From NCBI GenBank assembly GCA_002010065.2, contig MTMD02000002.1:124001-188000 (forward strand): a stretch of 64,000 nucleotides of DNA, written 5' to 3'. The stretch is from Candidatus Pyrohabitans jungbluthii. GTDB taxonomy: Archaea; Hydrothermarchaeota; Hydrothermarchaeia; Hydrothermarchaeales; BMS3B. Positions 49,836 through 59,136 of this stretch are shown here, in pieces. Every line of letters starts with the position of its first letter. Within the stretch, counting starts at the first letter, position 1. Position numbers and translations under genes: made by a program. Under the pieces are notes generated by a model. It searched no databases. It was not told where the DNA came from and was given only the letters and a program-made list of their open reading frames with translations.

Positions 49836-52800
49836 GTGAATAAGGTTTATGCCGGGCTCGTATTCATCGTAATTGCTGCTTTAATCTCAATAACTTCAGC
49901 TCAAACAGAATGGCTTACGCTAGAAGAGGTTGTAATAAATCTTGGCACTACAGATGAGGTTGGAGTGGGACAGATTTTACGGGTTGATGTGGTGGTCAGC
50001 AGCTATGGTGCTCCTCAGCCTGTAAATGCGACAATTGGTGTGGACATCTACAATTCTTCAGGATACGTTACAAGCTTTCCAAACCAGACTGCGGAGATAT
50101 CACAGGACAGCAATGTAACTTTCACATTTAGTGCGAGTGTCGCATTGAGCACAGGTTACTACACCGCTCAGGCTTTTGTTGTGTATGATCAGAATGGAAC
50201 AAATAAAACACTGCTCAAAAATGCCAGCTTTAAGGTCGTAAATTTATCGGCAGTCTCTCTGGGCATAGATCACGAAGATGTGGCAGCGGGAGAAACAGCC
50301 ACCTTCCTTCAAACAATAAATAACAATGGCATTGTACCTGCTAATGCTACCGTTAAAGTCTGGATAGAATATGATGACCCCTCAACTACATACGTAGACC
50401 GCATAATGGCAACAGAGCCACCCGCCACTAAAACAATACAAAACAATACCGTTGGTGTGGTAAATGTTTTATGGGCAGTGCCAGAAGATTTAACGAGCTG
50501 TGACTACACCAATAGCAGCCGTTATAGTGTTTATTCCACCTGGAAATATGGTACTGCACCGGATTTTGTCTATGCAAATTCCTTGGCTAATTTTAATGTA
50601 TCTTACGTTGTGGTGGATACAGAAATTTTGCAGGGTGGTTACTCCCACTCAGGCCTTGACCAGACGGAGGCTGCCCCTGGAGGTGAGGTTTCGGGAGATA
50701 TAGAGCTTTTGAACAGGGGATATTATTCCACAGTTATTCATGAAGTAAGGGCATGGGTAGAGGATAGCGCTGGTAACAAAGTCACAGACCTCTCTCCTAC
50801 CGATTTTACTTTAAATATTGTGAATAATGGATATAAAGATGTTGTTCTTCCTGGACACAATGCTAGCTGCTCGGAGGTGAGTAGCAATACTACAATTGCC
50901 CACCAAGGTGCACTAGAGTTTCCATTTAAAGGCACACTACCTCCAAACCTTCCGTTAAATGATAGCTATAAGGTTGTCTTTGCTATAGACTATGGTGTGC
51001 CAAGGGATAAGCTCATGGGCAACCCGTGGAACATCTTGCAGAACTACTCTTTTGAGATAGTCAAGGCGGAGGTGACCAATGTCACAGCGCGTTCAGAGGT
51101 CGCTCCCGGTGCAACTCAGACTATAACAACTTCTATTAAGAATGTCGGTGTAAACACAATTGACAGTGCTAGTGTGATTGTAGAGATTCGCAATCCTTCA
51201 AACGCAGAAGTTAAGAACTTTACAGACACAATTCAGAATCTTGCTGAGGGAGATACCGTTAACCTTTCCTATAACTGGGATGTGCCAAGCAATCTAGAAC
51301 TAGGAACTTACATTGTTTCTTCGCGAGTACATTACGCTACTGGCGTTTATCACAACCTCTCCACCACATTTAATGTGGTGAGGTTTAGTGTGCTAAACAT
51401 AAGTTCTTCGCCTGTAGCTCCGTACGAATCCACAAATGTAACAGTTAAGATGGAGAATCAGGGACCAACGAATGCAACTCTGGAGCTACTGGGTGTGAAG
51501 GTAAAAGCAGATAAGACGGTGGACTTAGGGACAATAACCAACAGAGTAATACCTGCTGGAAGTACAGAACCTCTGAACTTTACATACTACTTTGACCCAG
51601 AAGGCATGAGCAATGGAACATTTAGCATCGAAGCCAACATCACCTACGGGGGTATATCTTATCCAAAATCCTCGAACATAACCCTCCTCCCCGTTGGCAT
51701 AAAATCCTTTTCTCTCCCGGACTACGGGGTAACCAATATCAGCTTCGACTTTAACGTTACTCTTCACAACATCGCGGGCAGCGCGGTGAGCGTATTCCTG
51801 AACCTCACCGTCAACGGGAGCACTTACAACTCCACCATTTTAAGCGTACCCGCAAACTCCACGCTTACTCACACCTTCCCGATAAACCTAACATCTTCGG
51901 GCAGCTACAATATAACCATCTATGCCAATTACTCCTCCCTGCCAGGAAGGCTCTCAAGGAGTGGTGTTATAACGATTTACGACGCTGGAGTGGAGCTTTC
52001 CCTAGCATCCAGCGACATAACTTACACCCCAGCGTCGCCAAAGCAGGGGGATACCATAACCATCTCTGCGATTGTGCACAACACTGGCGACATCGATGCC
52101 AGCAACGTGGTGGTGGAGTTTCTGCTCGACTCTGCGAGCTATGCAAACAAAACCATAAGCATATCCGCCAACTCTAACGCAACCATTAACTTCACTTGGT
52201 CGAATGCTGCCTCAGGTGCGCACACAGTAACAATAAGGGCTGACCCGCTAAACGCCTTCGGTGAGAAGAACGAAAGTGACAACGCGGCGAGCATCTCTGT
52301 GAGCGTTGCTTCGTCGGCGCAAACGCCAGGTGGCGGCGGAGGTGGCGGTCCGGGAGTAGAGCCTGCCTTCGAAGAGGGCCTTAACGAGGTTACCACAAAA
52401 TCGCTCCTCCAAGCGGTGAAGGAAAAGCGCCTCGAAAATGCGCGGTTCTATCATGCGGAGGAGCCGCTTCTTCCTGTGTTGGCGGTTCTAGGCTACAATC
52501 CAGCGCCAGATAGTATTAGAGAGAAGCTCACCAGGGTTGAGCCCGTAACCGGCGATGTCTATGCTATAGCTGCAGAGCTTGCGGTGGAGAAGTACACCCG
52601 CCTAACCTATCCGAATACTGTGGTCGTAGCCAGGGGCGACATACCCGCGGATGCGATTGCGGCTATAGCTTATGCGAAGAGCAACCGCATACCAGTGCTC
52701 CTCACTAAACCTGGAGACCTGCCAGAGGCGACGCTTCTCGCCTTGGAGAAATTCTCCCCACGCAGGATAATAATCCTGGGCGGAGAGAAGGCGGTTTCGC

Positions 52801-53408
52801 GAGAGGTGGAGGAGCAGCTTGCCTCCATAGCAAGTGTTGAGCGCATCGCCGGCGATACGCGCTACGAGACTGCAGTGAAGCTGGCGGAACTCACCAAGGG
52901 TTACGACACCATTGTAGTTACCAATGGAGAGGCGCCGAGCAGCGATGCGGTGTTTCTCGCAGCTATGTACAGGGCGCCTGTGGTGTATGTGAAGGGCAAC
53001 GAGGTGCCAGAGGTTACGGCGGATTTCCTCGTTAACCACAGAGTTACGCCGAAATTCAGACCCGTAAAGCTGCTTTTAGTAGGGGTTAACGCCTCGCTGA
53101 AAGAGCAGATTTTCGGGCTCATACTCTCCCCCCATCTCAGCGGCGAGGTTGTGGTCACTGTGGTAAACGAGGACGACGACAGGCTCTACGTCGAGGTGTA
53201 CGTGGGTAGCATACCTCGCGGAGAGTTCATAAACTCCGGCTCCAGCTACACATACAAGCCCTTTAAGCTTAAGCCAGGCGAGTACAAGGTGAAACTTAGG
53301 TGGCTCGACCCAGATAAGCTTGAGTTCAACTATCAGGAAACTAAGGTCTCTGTAAATCCGGCGGAGCGCACAGAAATAACCCTGAGGGTGCCAAGAATCA
53401 CCCCATAG
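49836..53408 (+). CDS. Large secreted surface protein with CARDB-like repeats and CWB2-like domain
   Basis: 1190 residues. GTG 49836 has GGTGA at 49825-49829 and begins a signal peptide, MNKVYAGLVFIVIAALISITSA. Residues to about 825 hold repeated CARDB/Ig-like beta-sandwich domains with many N-x-S/T sites (VINLGTTDEVGVGQILRVDVVV; TPASPKQGDTITISAIVHNTGDIDASNVVVEFLL). A Gly7 linker at about 832 leads to a cell-wall-binding repeat 2-like domain (about 918-1088; IIILGGEKAVSREVEEQL, RIAGDTRYETAVKLAEL) and a C-terminal beta domain. No C-terminal membrane anchor was seen. The first half is AT-rich, the last 580 residues GC-rich. Confidence 0.88.
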   Translation: MNKVYAGLVFIVIAALISITSAQTEWLTLEEVVINLGTTDEVGVGQILRVDVVVSSYGAPQPVNATIGVDIYNSSGYVTSFPNQTAEISQDSNVTFTFSASVALSTGYYTAQAFVVYDQNGTNKTLLKNASFKVVNLSAVSLGIDHEDVAAGETATFLQTINNNGIVPANATVKVWIEYDDPSTTYVDRIMATEPPATKTIQNNTVGVVNVLWAVPEDLTSCDYTNSSRYSVYSTWKYGTAPDFVYANSLANFNVSYVVVDTEILQGGYSHSGLDQTEAAPGGEVSGDIELLNRGYYSTVIHEVRAWVEDSAGNKVTDLSPTDFTLNIVNNGYKDVVLPGHNASCSEVSSNTTIAHQGALEFPFKGTLPPNLPLNDSYKVVFAIDYGVPRDKLMGNPWNILQNYSFEIVKAEVTNVTARSEVAPGATQTITTSIKNVGVNTIDSASVIVEIRNPSNAEVKNFTDTIQNLAEGDTVNLSYNWDVPSNLELGTYIVSSRVHYATGVYHNLSTTFNVVRFSVLNISSSPVAPYESTNVTVKMENQGPTNATLELLGVKVKADKTVDLGTITNRVIPAGSTEPLNFTYYFDPEGMSNGTFSIEANITYGGISYPKSSNITLLPVGIKSFSLPDYGVTNISFDFNVTLHNIAGSAVSVFLNLTVNGSTYNSTILSVPANSTLTHTFPINLTSSGSYNITIYANYSSLPGRLSRSGVITIYDAGVELSLASSDITYTPASPKQGDTITISAIVHNTGDIDASNVVVEFLLDSASYANKTISISANSNATINFTWSNAASGAHTVTIRADPLNAFGEKNESDNAASISVSVASSAQTPGGGGGGGPGVEPAFEEGLNEVTTKSLLQAVKEKRLENARFYHAEEPLLPVLAVLGYNPAPDSIREKLTRVEPVTGDVYAIAAELAVEKYTRLTYPNTVVVARGDIPADAIAAIAYAKSNRIPVLLTKPGDLPEATLLALEKFSPRRIIILGGEKAVSREVEEQLASIASVERIAGDTRYETAVKLAELTKGYDTIVVTNGEAPSSDAVFLAAMYRAPVVYVKGNEVPEVTADFLVNHRVTPKFRPVKLLLVGVNASLKEQIFGLILSPHLSGEVVVTVVNEDDDRLYVEVYVGSIPRGEFINSGSSYTYKPFKLKPGEYKVKLRWLDPDKLEFNYQETKVSVNPAERTEITLRVPRITP

Positions 53409-53413
53409 CCTCT

Positions 53414-54685
53414 CTACTTTTTGGGTATCTTCGCCTTCTCGTACGCTGAGAGGTTGTTCAGCGGCTTTGTGGCATCGAAGCCGAGCTTTGTTGTTAGCCC
53501 TGTTTTACCGGCGCTCGGGTCCAGGGAGGAGCCTCGCACCGAGCGAAGCATGACCAGGTCGCGATCGCCCTGGAAGCGCGTGGCTATGGCAAACTCCACC
53601 TCTTCGCTGCTGAAGATGTCAATATCGTCGTCTACAACCACCACGTGCTTCATGCTGGGGTGCCCTTCAAAGGCGGCGAGAATCGCCTTCTTGGCGTCTT
53701 CCTCGCCCCGCTTTTCTATAGCCACGACTCCATGAAGCCAGCTGCAGCCTCCCGGAGTGAGCACTACATTCTTCACCCTGGCCACCTTAGCGACGGAGGC
53801 GAAGATCCTTGGTTCTTGAGGCATGCCCATTAGCAAGCGGTGCTCCACACTGCTTGGAAGCAGAGCATGGTATATGGCATCGCGGCGATGGTAAATTCCT
53901 GTAACTTCCACCACGGGCTGCTTTCTCACGATGTCGTAGGTTCCGGTAATGTCTGTGAAAGGACCCTCGTCCACGCGCTCATGGGGTAAAATCCTGCCCT
54001 CTATAACAATCTCGGCATTCGCAGGAATCTCCAGATCGACAGTCTTGCACTTTGCCAGCTCAATGGGCTCGCCCAGGAGAGCGGAAGCCAGGCAGAGTTC
54101 GTCCTGGTTTATTCCGAAAGAGTAGCTCGAGGCGAAGAGCAAAGCGGGATGCATTCCTATTACTATAGCTACCTCAAGGGCCTCGCCCTTGGCTTCTGCT
54201 TTCTTGTAGTACTCATATAGATGGCGCTCAACCAGGCGAATAGCTAGGCGATGCCCGTCGAGCACAAGCATTCGGTGTACGCTTGCATTGCGACCGTGCT
54301 CCTCATCTTTGGCAATTACTACGCCTGAGGTTATGTACCTGCCAGCGTCCTTCTCAAAGTGCTTAAGTATGGGAAGCTCATCTAAGCTTGAGCATCGCCT
54401 CTCGTACACAGGTGCATTATCCACAAGACTAAACTCTCCTTCACAGCGCTTCGCCGCTTCTGTTACGTGGTGGATGTAGTTCTCTTTGGTCGTGCCCAGA
54501 GCTTCGCACATGCGCTCCCGCGAGGTTACGAGGTTGCCAACCACGGGAAGCTTGCTCCCCTTAACCCGCTGAAACAGGATGGTCTTTCGTGGGTTCTCGT
54601 GCAACATTGCGCTGATCTCATACTCGGGGTCTACCTCCTCCTCTACCACAAGGTCAGCCTTTAAAAAATCCCGCAGGTCTTTCAT
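53414..54685 (-). CDS. ubiD: UbiD family (de)carboxylase
   Basis: 423 residues. The family segments are FQRVKGSKLPVVGNLVTSRERM, HPALLFASSYSFGINQDEL, RILPHERVDEGPFTDITGTY and GCSWLHGVVAIEKRGEEDAKKAILAAF; the conserved Glu-x-Glu and Arg of the prFMN site are in the second half. It decarboxylates or carboxylates aromatic or alpha,beta-unsaturated acids with prenylated FMN. ATG 54685 (GGGGAGG upstream) overlaps ubiX by 4 bp. Confidence 0.94.
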   Translation of the reverse strand: MKDLRDFLKADLVVEEEVDPEYEISAMLHENPRKTILFQRVKGSKLPVVGNLVTSRERMCEALGTTKENYIHHVTEAAKRCEGEFSLVDNAPVYERRCSSLDELPILKHFEKDAGRYITSGVVIAKDEEHGRNASVHRMLVLDGHRLAIRLVERHLYEYYKKAEAKGEALEVAIVIGMHPALLFASSYSFGINQDELCLASALLGEPIELAKCKTVDLEIPANAEIVIEGRILPHERVDEGPFTDITGTYDIVRKQPVVEVTGIYHRRDAIYHALLPSSVEHRLLMGMPQEPRIFASVAKVARVKNVVLTPGGCSWLHGVVAIEKRGEEDAKKAILAAFEGHPSMKHVVVVDDDIDIFSSEEVEFAIATRFQGDRDLVMLRSVRGSSLDPSAGKTGLTTKLGFDATKPLNNLSAYEKAKIPKK

Positions 54686-55227
54686 TCGCCTCCCCACCTA
54701 GCATAGAGGTTGTTCTGTATTCCCAGAGCGTCGAGCACCTTGCCTGCGATGAAGCTGAGCATGTCGTCTATGCTTTTCGGACGGTGGTAGAAGGCGGGCA
54801 TCGCAGGCAGGATAACAGCGCCCAGCCTAGCGAGCTTAAGCATATTCTCAAGGTGAATCGCATTAAGCGGCGTCTCTCGAGGCACGAGCACAAGCCTGCG
54901 GCACTCCTTTAACATTACATCAGCGCTGCGCGTTATTAAATTAGAGGCATAGCCACTCGCAATGGCTGCGAGGGTTTTCATGCTGCAGGGTATTATAACC
55001 ATCGCATCAACGCGGAAGGAGCCGCTGGAGAAGGGTGCCTCTATCTCGTGCTCAGAGTAACATCGCTCTAGATCAAGCTTAGCATCGCCCACCTCATGTT
55101 TGAGGATCTTTTTCGCAGCATCGCTGATTACGCATTCGTAGCTTATATTCAACTCCTCCAGCGCCTCGAGAAAGCGCAGCGCATACGCCACGCCGCTTGC
55201 TCCGGTTATGGCCACGAGAACCTTCAT
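54682..55227 (-). CDS. ubiX: Flavin prenyltransferase UbiX
   Basis: 181 residues. VAITGASGVAYALRFLEAL, IIPCSMKTLAAIASGYASNLITRSADVMLKECRRLVLVPRETPL and AVILPAMPAFYHRP are the UbiX motifs. It makes prFMN from FMNH2 and dimethylallyl phosphate for UbiD. It overlaps ubiD by ATGA, so the enzyme and its cofactor maker are produced together. Confidence 0.95.
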   Translation of the reverse strand: MKVLVAITGASGVAYALRFLEALEELNISYECVISDAAKKILKHEVGDAKLDLERCYSEHEIEAPFSSGSFRVDAMVIIPCSMKTLAAIASGYASNLITRSADVMLKECRRLVLVPRETPLNAIHLENMLKLARLGAVILPAMPAFYHRPKSIDDMLSFIAGKVLDALGIQNNLYARWGGE

Positions 55228-55283
55228 AGGTTAAGCATGGGCGCGGGAATTTTTATAGGTTTTGGGATACATTTAAATTCAGG

Positions 55284-56474
55284 ATGCATCGCAGAATAGA
55301 GAAGCTGGTAACGCTGCTGCAGGAGGCAGGGGTTGAGTGCTGCATTATATCCAAGCCCGAGAATGTTTACTACTTCACTGGCGTATTCCCCATAGAGGCT
55401 TCCTTCCTCCTTGTTTCTACGAAGCGTGAGCCTGCGCTTCTTGTAGCGCCTTCAAGCTACCCCGAGGCTGAGGAACGCTCCTGCGTTGAGGTTATCAAAG
55501 GCGAACTGAACACCATTGCGGCGCTGAAGAGGGCACTACACCGGAGAGGATGCATGCCTGAGAAGAGCGGTGTTTTGCTGAGGGACTTTCTCAGAGCGGT
55601 GAGGAAAAAGCCCCTGGGGATAGAGGGAGATTATCTCCCTGCAGAGGTTGCGAGGAAGCTCGAGACGAAGTGGCTGGACATCTCGCCGCTCATCAGCGAG
55701 TTGCGCATGGTGAAGGATAGAGAGGAGATTGCTACAATAACTCGGGCGGTAAAAGCCTCTGAAGAAGCCTTGCGCAGGGTTTCGCAGAGCATAGCCCCGC
55801 GCATGCCTGAGCGCGAGCTTTCTGGCATGCTTGACCTTGAGCTCAAGCGCTTGGGCGCTGACCAGACAAAGGCGAGGGTGCGCTCCGGCAAAAACTCAGC
55901 CAAGCCATTTTCAAAGGAGATGAGCGGGAAGGTCGGTAAGGGCGCGCTGCTAATAGACTACGGCGGAGCCTTTGAGCACTACTGGACAGACCTCACGCGG
56001 ACCTTCCACGTGGGCAGGGTGAGCCCTTCATACGAAGAGGTTTATGAGTGCATACTGGAAGCGAAAAGGGCGGCGCTTCGGGAGATCGGCGCTGGTAAGG
56101 AAATCGCTGTAGTAGAGCATGCTGTGAGGGAGGTTTTCAGGGAGCACTCGCTTGAGAAGCATATAGTCTATACGCCTGGGCACGGCGTTGGCCTTGAGGT
56201 GCACGAATTGCCTGTGATAACCTCGCAAAAGCTCAGGGAGGAGCCACCAGTACCAAGAGGAAGCACAGACGCGGAGAGGCTGTACCGCACCATGGCGCGG
56301 CTCTTTATCCGCGAAGAAAAGCCGGTTTTCCAGGAAAACATGGTGCTTACGATTGAACCAGGCTTGTATTTCAATGACTTCGGGGTCAGGGTGGAGGACA
56401 TGGTTCTTGTGAAGCACTGTGCTAAGCTGCTCTCCCGCTTTCCCGATGAGCTGGAGGACGTGACCATAGCCTAA
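55284..56474 (+). CDS. M24 family metallopeptidase (Xaa-Pro aminopeptidase-like)
   Basis: 396 residues. A creatinase-like N-terminal domain (SKPENVYYFTGVFPIEASFLLV) precedes the pita-bread domain with ligands in LLIDYGGAFEHYWTDLTRTFHVG (two Asp), YTPGHGVGLEVHE (His), LTIEPGLYF (Glu) and GVRVEDMVLV (Glu). It probably removes N-terminal residues before proline. An insertion of about 45 residues between HELPVITS and QENMVLTIEPG is longer than in standard PepQ/PepP enzymes. Convergent overlap of 4 bp with the DUF2156-like gene. Confidence 0.9.
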   Translation: MHRRIEKLVTLLQEAGVECCIISKPENVYYFTGVFPIEASFLLVSTKREPALLVAPSSYPEAEERSCVEVIKGELNTIAALKRALHRRGCMPEKSGVLLRDFLRAVRKKPLGIEGDYLPAEVARKLETKWLDISPLISELRMVKDREEIATITRAVKASEEALRRVSQSIAPRMPERELSGMLDLELKRLGADQTKARVRSGKNSAKPFSKEMSGKVGKGALLIDYGGAFEHYWTDLTRTFHVGRVSPSYEEVYECILEAKRAALREIGAGKEIAVVEHAVREVFREHSLEKHIVYTPGHGVGLEVHELPVITSQKLREEPPVPRGSTDAERLYRTMARLFIREEKPVFQENMVLTIEPGLYFNDFGVRVEDMVLVKHCAKLLSRFPDELEDVTIA

Positions 56475-57304
56475 ATCCCCATCCTCCTGTAGCTCGCCAC
56501 CATGTTCGCCAGCTCACAGTCATAGGAGCAGAACTCGTATTTCAGCCATCGCTTCGCCCCCCACTTCTCTTTAAACCTCGCCACGCCGCTGTTTATTCCA
56601 AGCCCCAGGTTAAGATACCGCTTCCCTCGCTCCTTTGCCTCGCGGATAAACTCGCCTAGCAGGAGGTCGCTTGCTCCAGGCACGTAATTCTTGCGGGAGA
56701 TAAAGTTGAACATGTAGAAGGCAAACTCGCCATGCGAAAAGTCGAAGATGCTGAAGGCGACAAGCTCCCGCTTTTGCCTCGCCTCTAAAAGGAGCGCCTC
56801 GCCGCGGGAAGCGTAGCTCTCAAGTTTTTCAAACACCCCCTGCTTGCTCTCATCTATGCCCCGCCTTAGGAATTCTTCAACCAGGGCAAAGTGCTCCTCG
56901 CCAAACTCGCCTTTCTTCACCTCAAGCCTCTTATAGGCGCTCTTCAGTGTGCTCCTCAGCTTCTTACTTAGCTTAAGCTTCTCCAGGTCCAGAAGGTAGT
57001 AGCAGTCGCTTTCTTTTTTGAGTATAGCAAGCGGCTCCACATCAATTGAGCGAGGCGAGATCACCCCCACCTGTTCTGGCTCAAACTTCTCCACAGCTTC
57101 GTTAAGGGCCTGGCTAAGAGCAGCCATTTCAAACTCTCTTCCGAGAGGGTAGCCTATGAAGCTGAGTTTGCCCTCGCTGAAGTAGCACAGGTAGTCGGCG
57201 ATAAGGCAGGGCTCCGCTCCGGAAATCGATGTGAAGTAGTGCACCAGGTGCTCTGGTATGTAGGCGCGCTGAAGCACATAATGTCTTTCCGAAGCGCTCA
57301 GCAT
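56471..57304 (-). CDS. DUF2156-like GNAT-fold protein
   Basis: About 277 residues. YLCYFSEGKLSFIGYPLG, SIDVEPLAIL, LRSTLKSAYKRLEVKKGEFG, ALLLEARQKRELVAFSIFDFSHGEFAFYMFNFISRKNYVPGASDLLLGEFI and YLNLGLGINSGVARFKEKWGA resemble the C-terminal acyl-transfer domain of lysyl-phosphatidylglycerol synthases (DUF2156), folded as two GNAT units. Its acyl donor is unknown; modification of membrane lipid or a peptide is possible. The frame extends to 57475 past the radical SAM start; ATG 57304 is chosen. Confidence 0.8.
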   Translation of the reverse strand: MLSASERHYVLQRAYIPEHLVHYFTSISGAEPCLIADYLCYFSEGKLSFIGYPLGREFEMAALSQALNEAVEKFEPEQVGVISPRSIDVEPLAILKKESDCYYLLDLEKLKLSKKLRSTLKSAYKRLEVKKGEFGEEHFALVEEFLRRGIDESKQGVFEKLESYASRGEALLLEARQKRELVAFSIFDFSHGEFAFYMFNFISRKNYVPGASDLLLGEFIREAKERGKRYLNLGLGINSGVARFKEKWGAKRWLKYEFCSYDCELANMVASYRRMGI

Positions 57305-57365
57305 AAGAACAGAGCAAAGATTCGCAAGCTCAGAGTTATTGCTGTTACTATAATCTTCTAATAAG

Positions 57366-58508
57366 ATGGGAATACTCGATAGGCTTTTTGGAAGGCGCTC
57401 GCAGAGCAAGAAGAGAAGCAGGAGATTTGACGCCTTCCAGATAGAGCCCACCTCGCGTTGCAACCTGCGCTGCAAAATGTGCCCCCGCTCGAGGTATGCG
57501 AAACACTGGCGCGTGGGCGACCTTGCTATTGAGCTCTTTGAAGAGATGAGCGCTGATTTTCATTTAGCCAGGCATGTGCATCTCCAGGGCTGGGGCGAGC
57601 CGCTGCTCCATGAAAATATAGTGGAGATGGTCAGCATAGCAAAGCAGAAGGGCTGTGCAGTGGGGCTAACTACAAATGCAACTCTGCTTGAGAGCGACTT
57701 GGCGAGGGAGCTTGTAAGGGCAGGTCTCGACGTGGCGGGAATTTCAATAGCTGGTGCCACTGAGGGGACGCATGCTAGCATAAGGGTGGGCTCCTCCCTG
57801 GAGGAGGTTGTTGAGGGTGTAAGAAACCTGATTGAGGCGAGAAAAAGCTTTGCCTCGCGAAAACCCAGGATAGTGCTATCATTCATGCTCACTACTCTGA
57901 GTGTTGGGGAGCTACCCAAGGCGGTAAGGCTTGCCTCTGAGCTGGGCGTGGACGAACTCGTGGCGACCAATCTGGACTACCCCTGCGATGAGCTTGGCGA
58001 CTCCCTGCGAGTATTCTCATGCACTAAAGCAGAGGCGGAGCACCACCAGCGCCTGGCGGAGGCTAAGGCATTGGCAGCAAAGCTTAAGCTCAGCTTTAGG
58101 CATTACCCCCTTGAAATGGAGGAGCTTCTGGTGTGCGAACTCGACCCCACGAAAAACCTCTTCATAGCCCATGATGGCGCGCTTGGACCATGCGTTTACC
58201 TGAACCAGACGCGTGGCGATGGCGAAATACCACGCATATTCTGCGGCAAAAACTATACCATCAGGCGCCTTTACTTCGGCAACGCTTGTGAGGAGGGTAT
58301 TGCTGGAATACTTGAAAAACCTGTCTGGAGGGAGTTTACACAGGTTTTTAGAAGAAGGAAGGAGATATATACGCAGGCTTTTGGTGCCCTATCCTCTGAG
58401 CTCAGCTTTGCTGACCTAAAGGAGGCTGAAGAATGTGTAGAAAGGCTTCTGAGCCGGAATCCCCTTCCGGAGACCTGCGCCACCTGCTACAAGGCGTATG
58501 GAATATGA
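57366..58508 (+). CDS. Radical SAM enzyme with SPASM-like C terminus
   Basis: 380 residues. The SAM-binding cluster is CNLRCKMC (Cys32, Cys36, Cys39), followed by HLQGWGEPLLHENIVEMV and GLTTNATLLESDLARELV. Several C-terminal cysteines (GPCVYL, IFCGKN, GNACEE, ETCATCY) suggest one or two auxiliary clusters as in SPASM/twitch enzymes such as those modifying peptides or cofactors. No precursor peptide was seen. The SRPBCC gene follows; an ATG at 58498 would overlap the stop. Confidence 0.9.
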   Translation: MGILDRLFGRRSQSKKRSRRFDAFQIEPTSRCNLRCKMCPRSRYAKHWRVGDLAIELFEEMSADFHLARHVHLQGWGEPLLHENIVEMVSIAKQKGCAVGLTTNATLLESDLARELVRAGLDVAGISIAGATEGTHASIRVGSSLEEVVEGVRNLIEARKSFASRKPRIVLSFMLTTLSVGELPKAVRLASELGVDELVATNLDYPCDELGDSLRVFSCTKAEAEHHQRLAEAKALAAKLKLSFRHYPLEMEELLVCELDPTKNLFIAHDGALGPCVYLNQTRGDGEIPRIFCGKNYTIRRLYFGNACEEGIAGILEKPVWREFTQVFRRRKEIYTQAFGALSSELSFADLKEAEECVERLLSRNPLPETCATCYKAYGI

Positions 58509-58533
58509 CAAGGTTAATTTTTTACCATTGGTT

Positions 58534-59103
58534 ATGCAGATAACCAAGAGTATCTACATATTTGCACCACCAGAGGTCGTATTCAGGACCATATCTAATG
58601 TTCCCCTCAGACTGAGCCTCAATCCCTTCTGGCGAGTGGTGGAGGTCAGGAAGCTCACGCCAGGGAAGCTTTCCAAGGGGACAAGGTTCAGAATAAGGCT
58701 CAGAACCAGCGAGGGAGAGGTTACATACACCAGCGAGTGCATTGAGGTGGAGGAGAACAGGAAGATACGCAGCAGAGCTATAGAGGCTGGGTTTGAGGTG
58801 CTTCTATCTGTGAGAGAGGTCGCCGGAGGCACACTGCTCACCCACACGGAGATGCTCAAGAATGGTGGAGAAAAGCTGAAAGGCATAGCGGAGGAGATTC
58901 TCGAAGCGTGGCTGGAGAATGTTAAGCGCTACTCTGAACTCAGGAACTCCAGGCTTAATTTCCTTATACCAATTGTAAGGCGCTGGCTCGCTATAAACCC
59001 CCGCGATAGGGAGCTCCTTAAAGCTGTACTCCTGCTTGATCTCAGTGTAACCATCGCAGGCTTTGCAGCGCTCCTTATCGCAAGAGTTCTCTTCACCATC
59101 TAA
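58534..59103 (+). CDS. Tail-anchored SRPBCC (START-like) protein 1
   Basis: About 189 residues. ITKSIYIFAPPEVVFRTISNVPLRLSLNPFWRVVEV and the GTLLTHTEMLKNGGE strand, followed by a long C-terminal helix, form a helix-grip fold that binds small hydrophobic molecules. A hydrophobic helix near the end (DLSVTIAGFAALLIARVLF) probably anchors it in the membrane. ATG 58498 is an alternative start overlapping the radical SAM stop; ATG 58534 matches the start of the paralog at 59137. Confidence 0.82.
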   Translation: MQITKSIYIFAPPEVVFRTISNVPLRLSLNPFWRVVEVRKLTPGKLSKGTRFRIRLRTSEGEVTYTSECIEVEENRKIRSRAIEAGFEVLLSVREVAGGTLLTHTEMLKNGGEKLKGIAEEILEAWLENVKRYSELRNSRLNFLIPIVRRWLAINPRDRELLKAVLLLDLSVTIAGFAALLIARVLFTI

Positions 59104-59136
59104 ACCTTTTTATTCTCGGGCAGAAATCTATAATCC

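Noticed and set aside
52326-52353. GGC/GGT repeats
   Set aside because: They encode a Gly-rich linker in the surface protein rather than a DNA repeat element.
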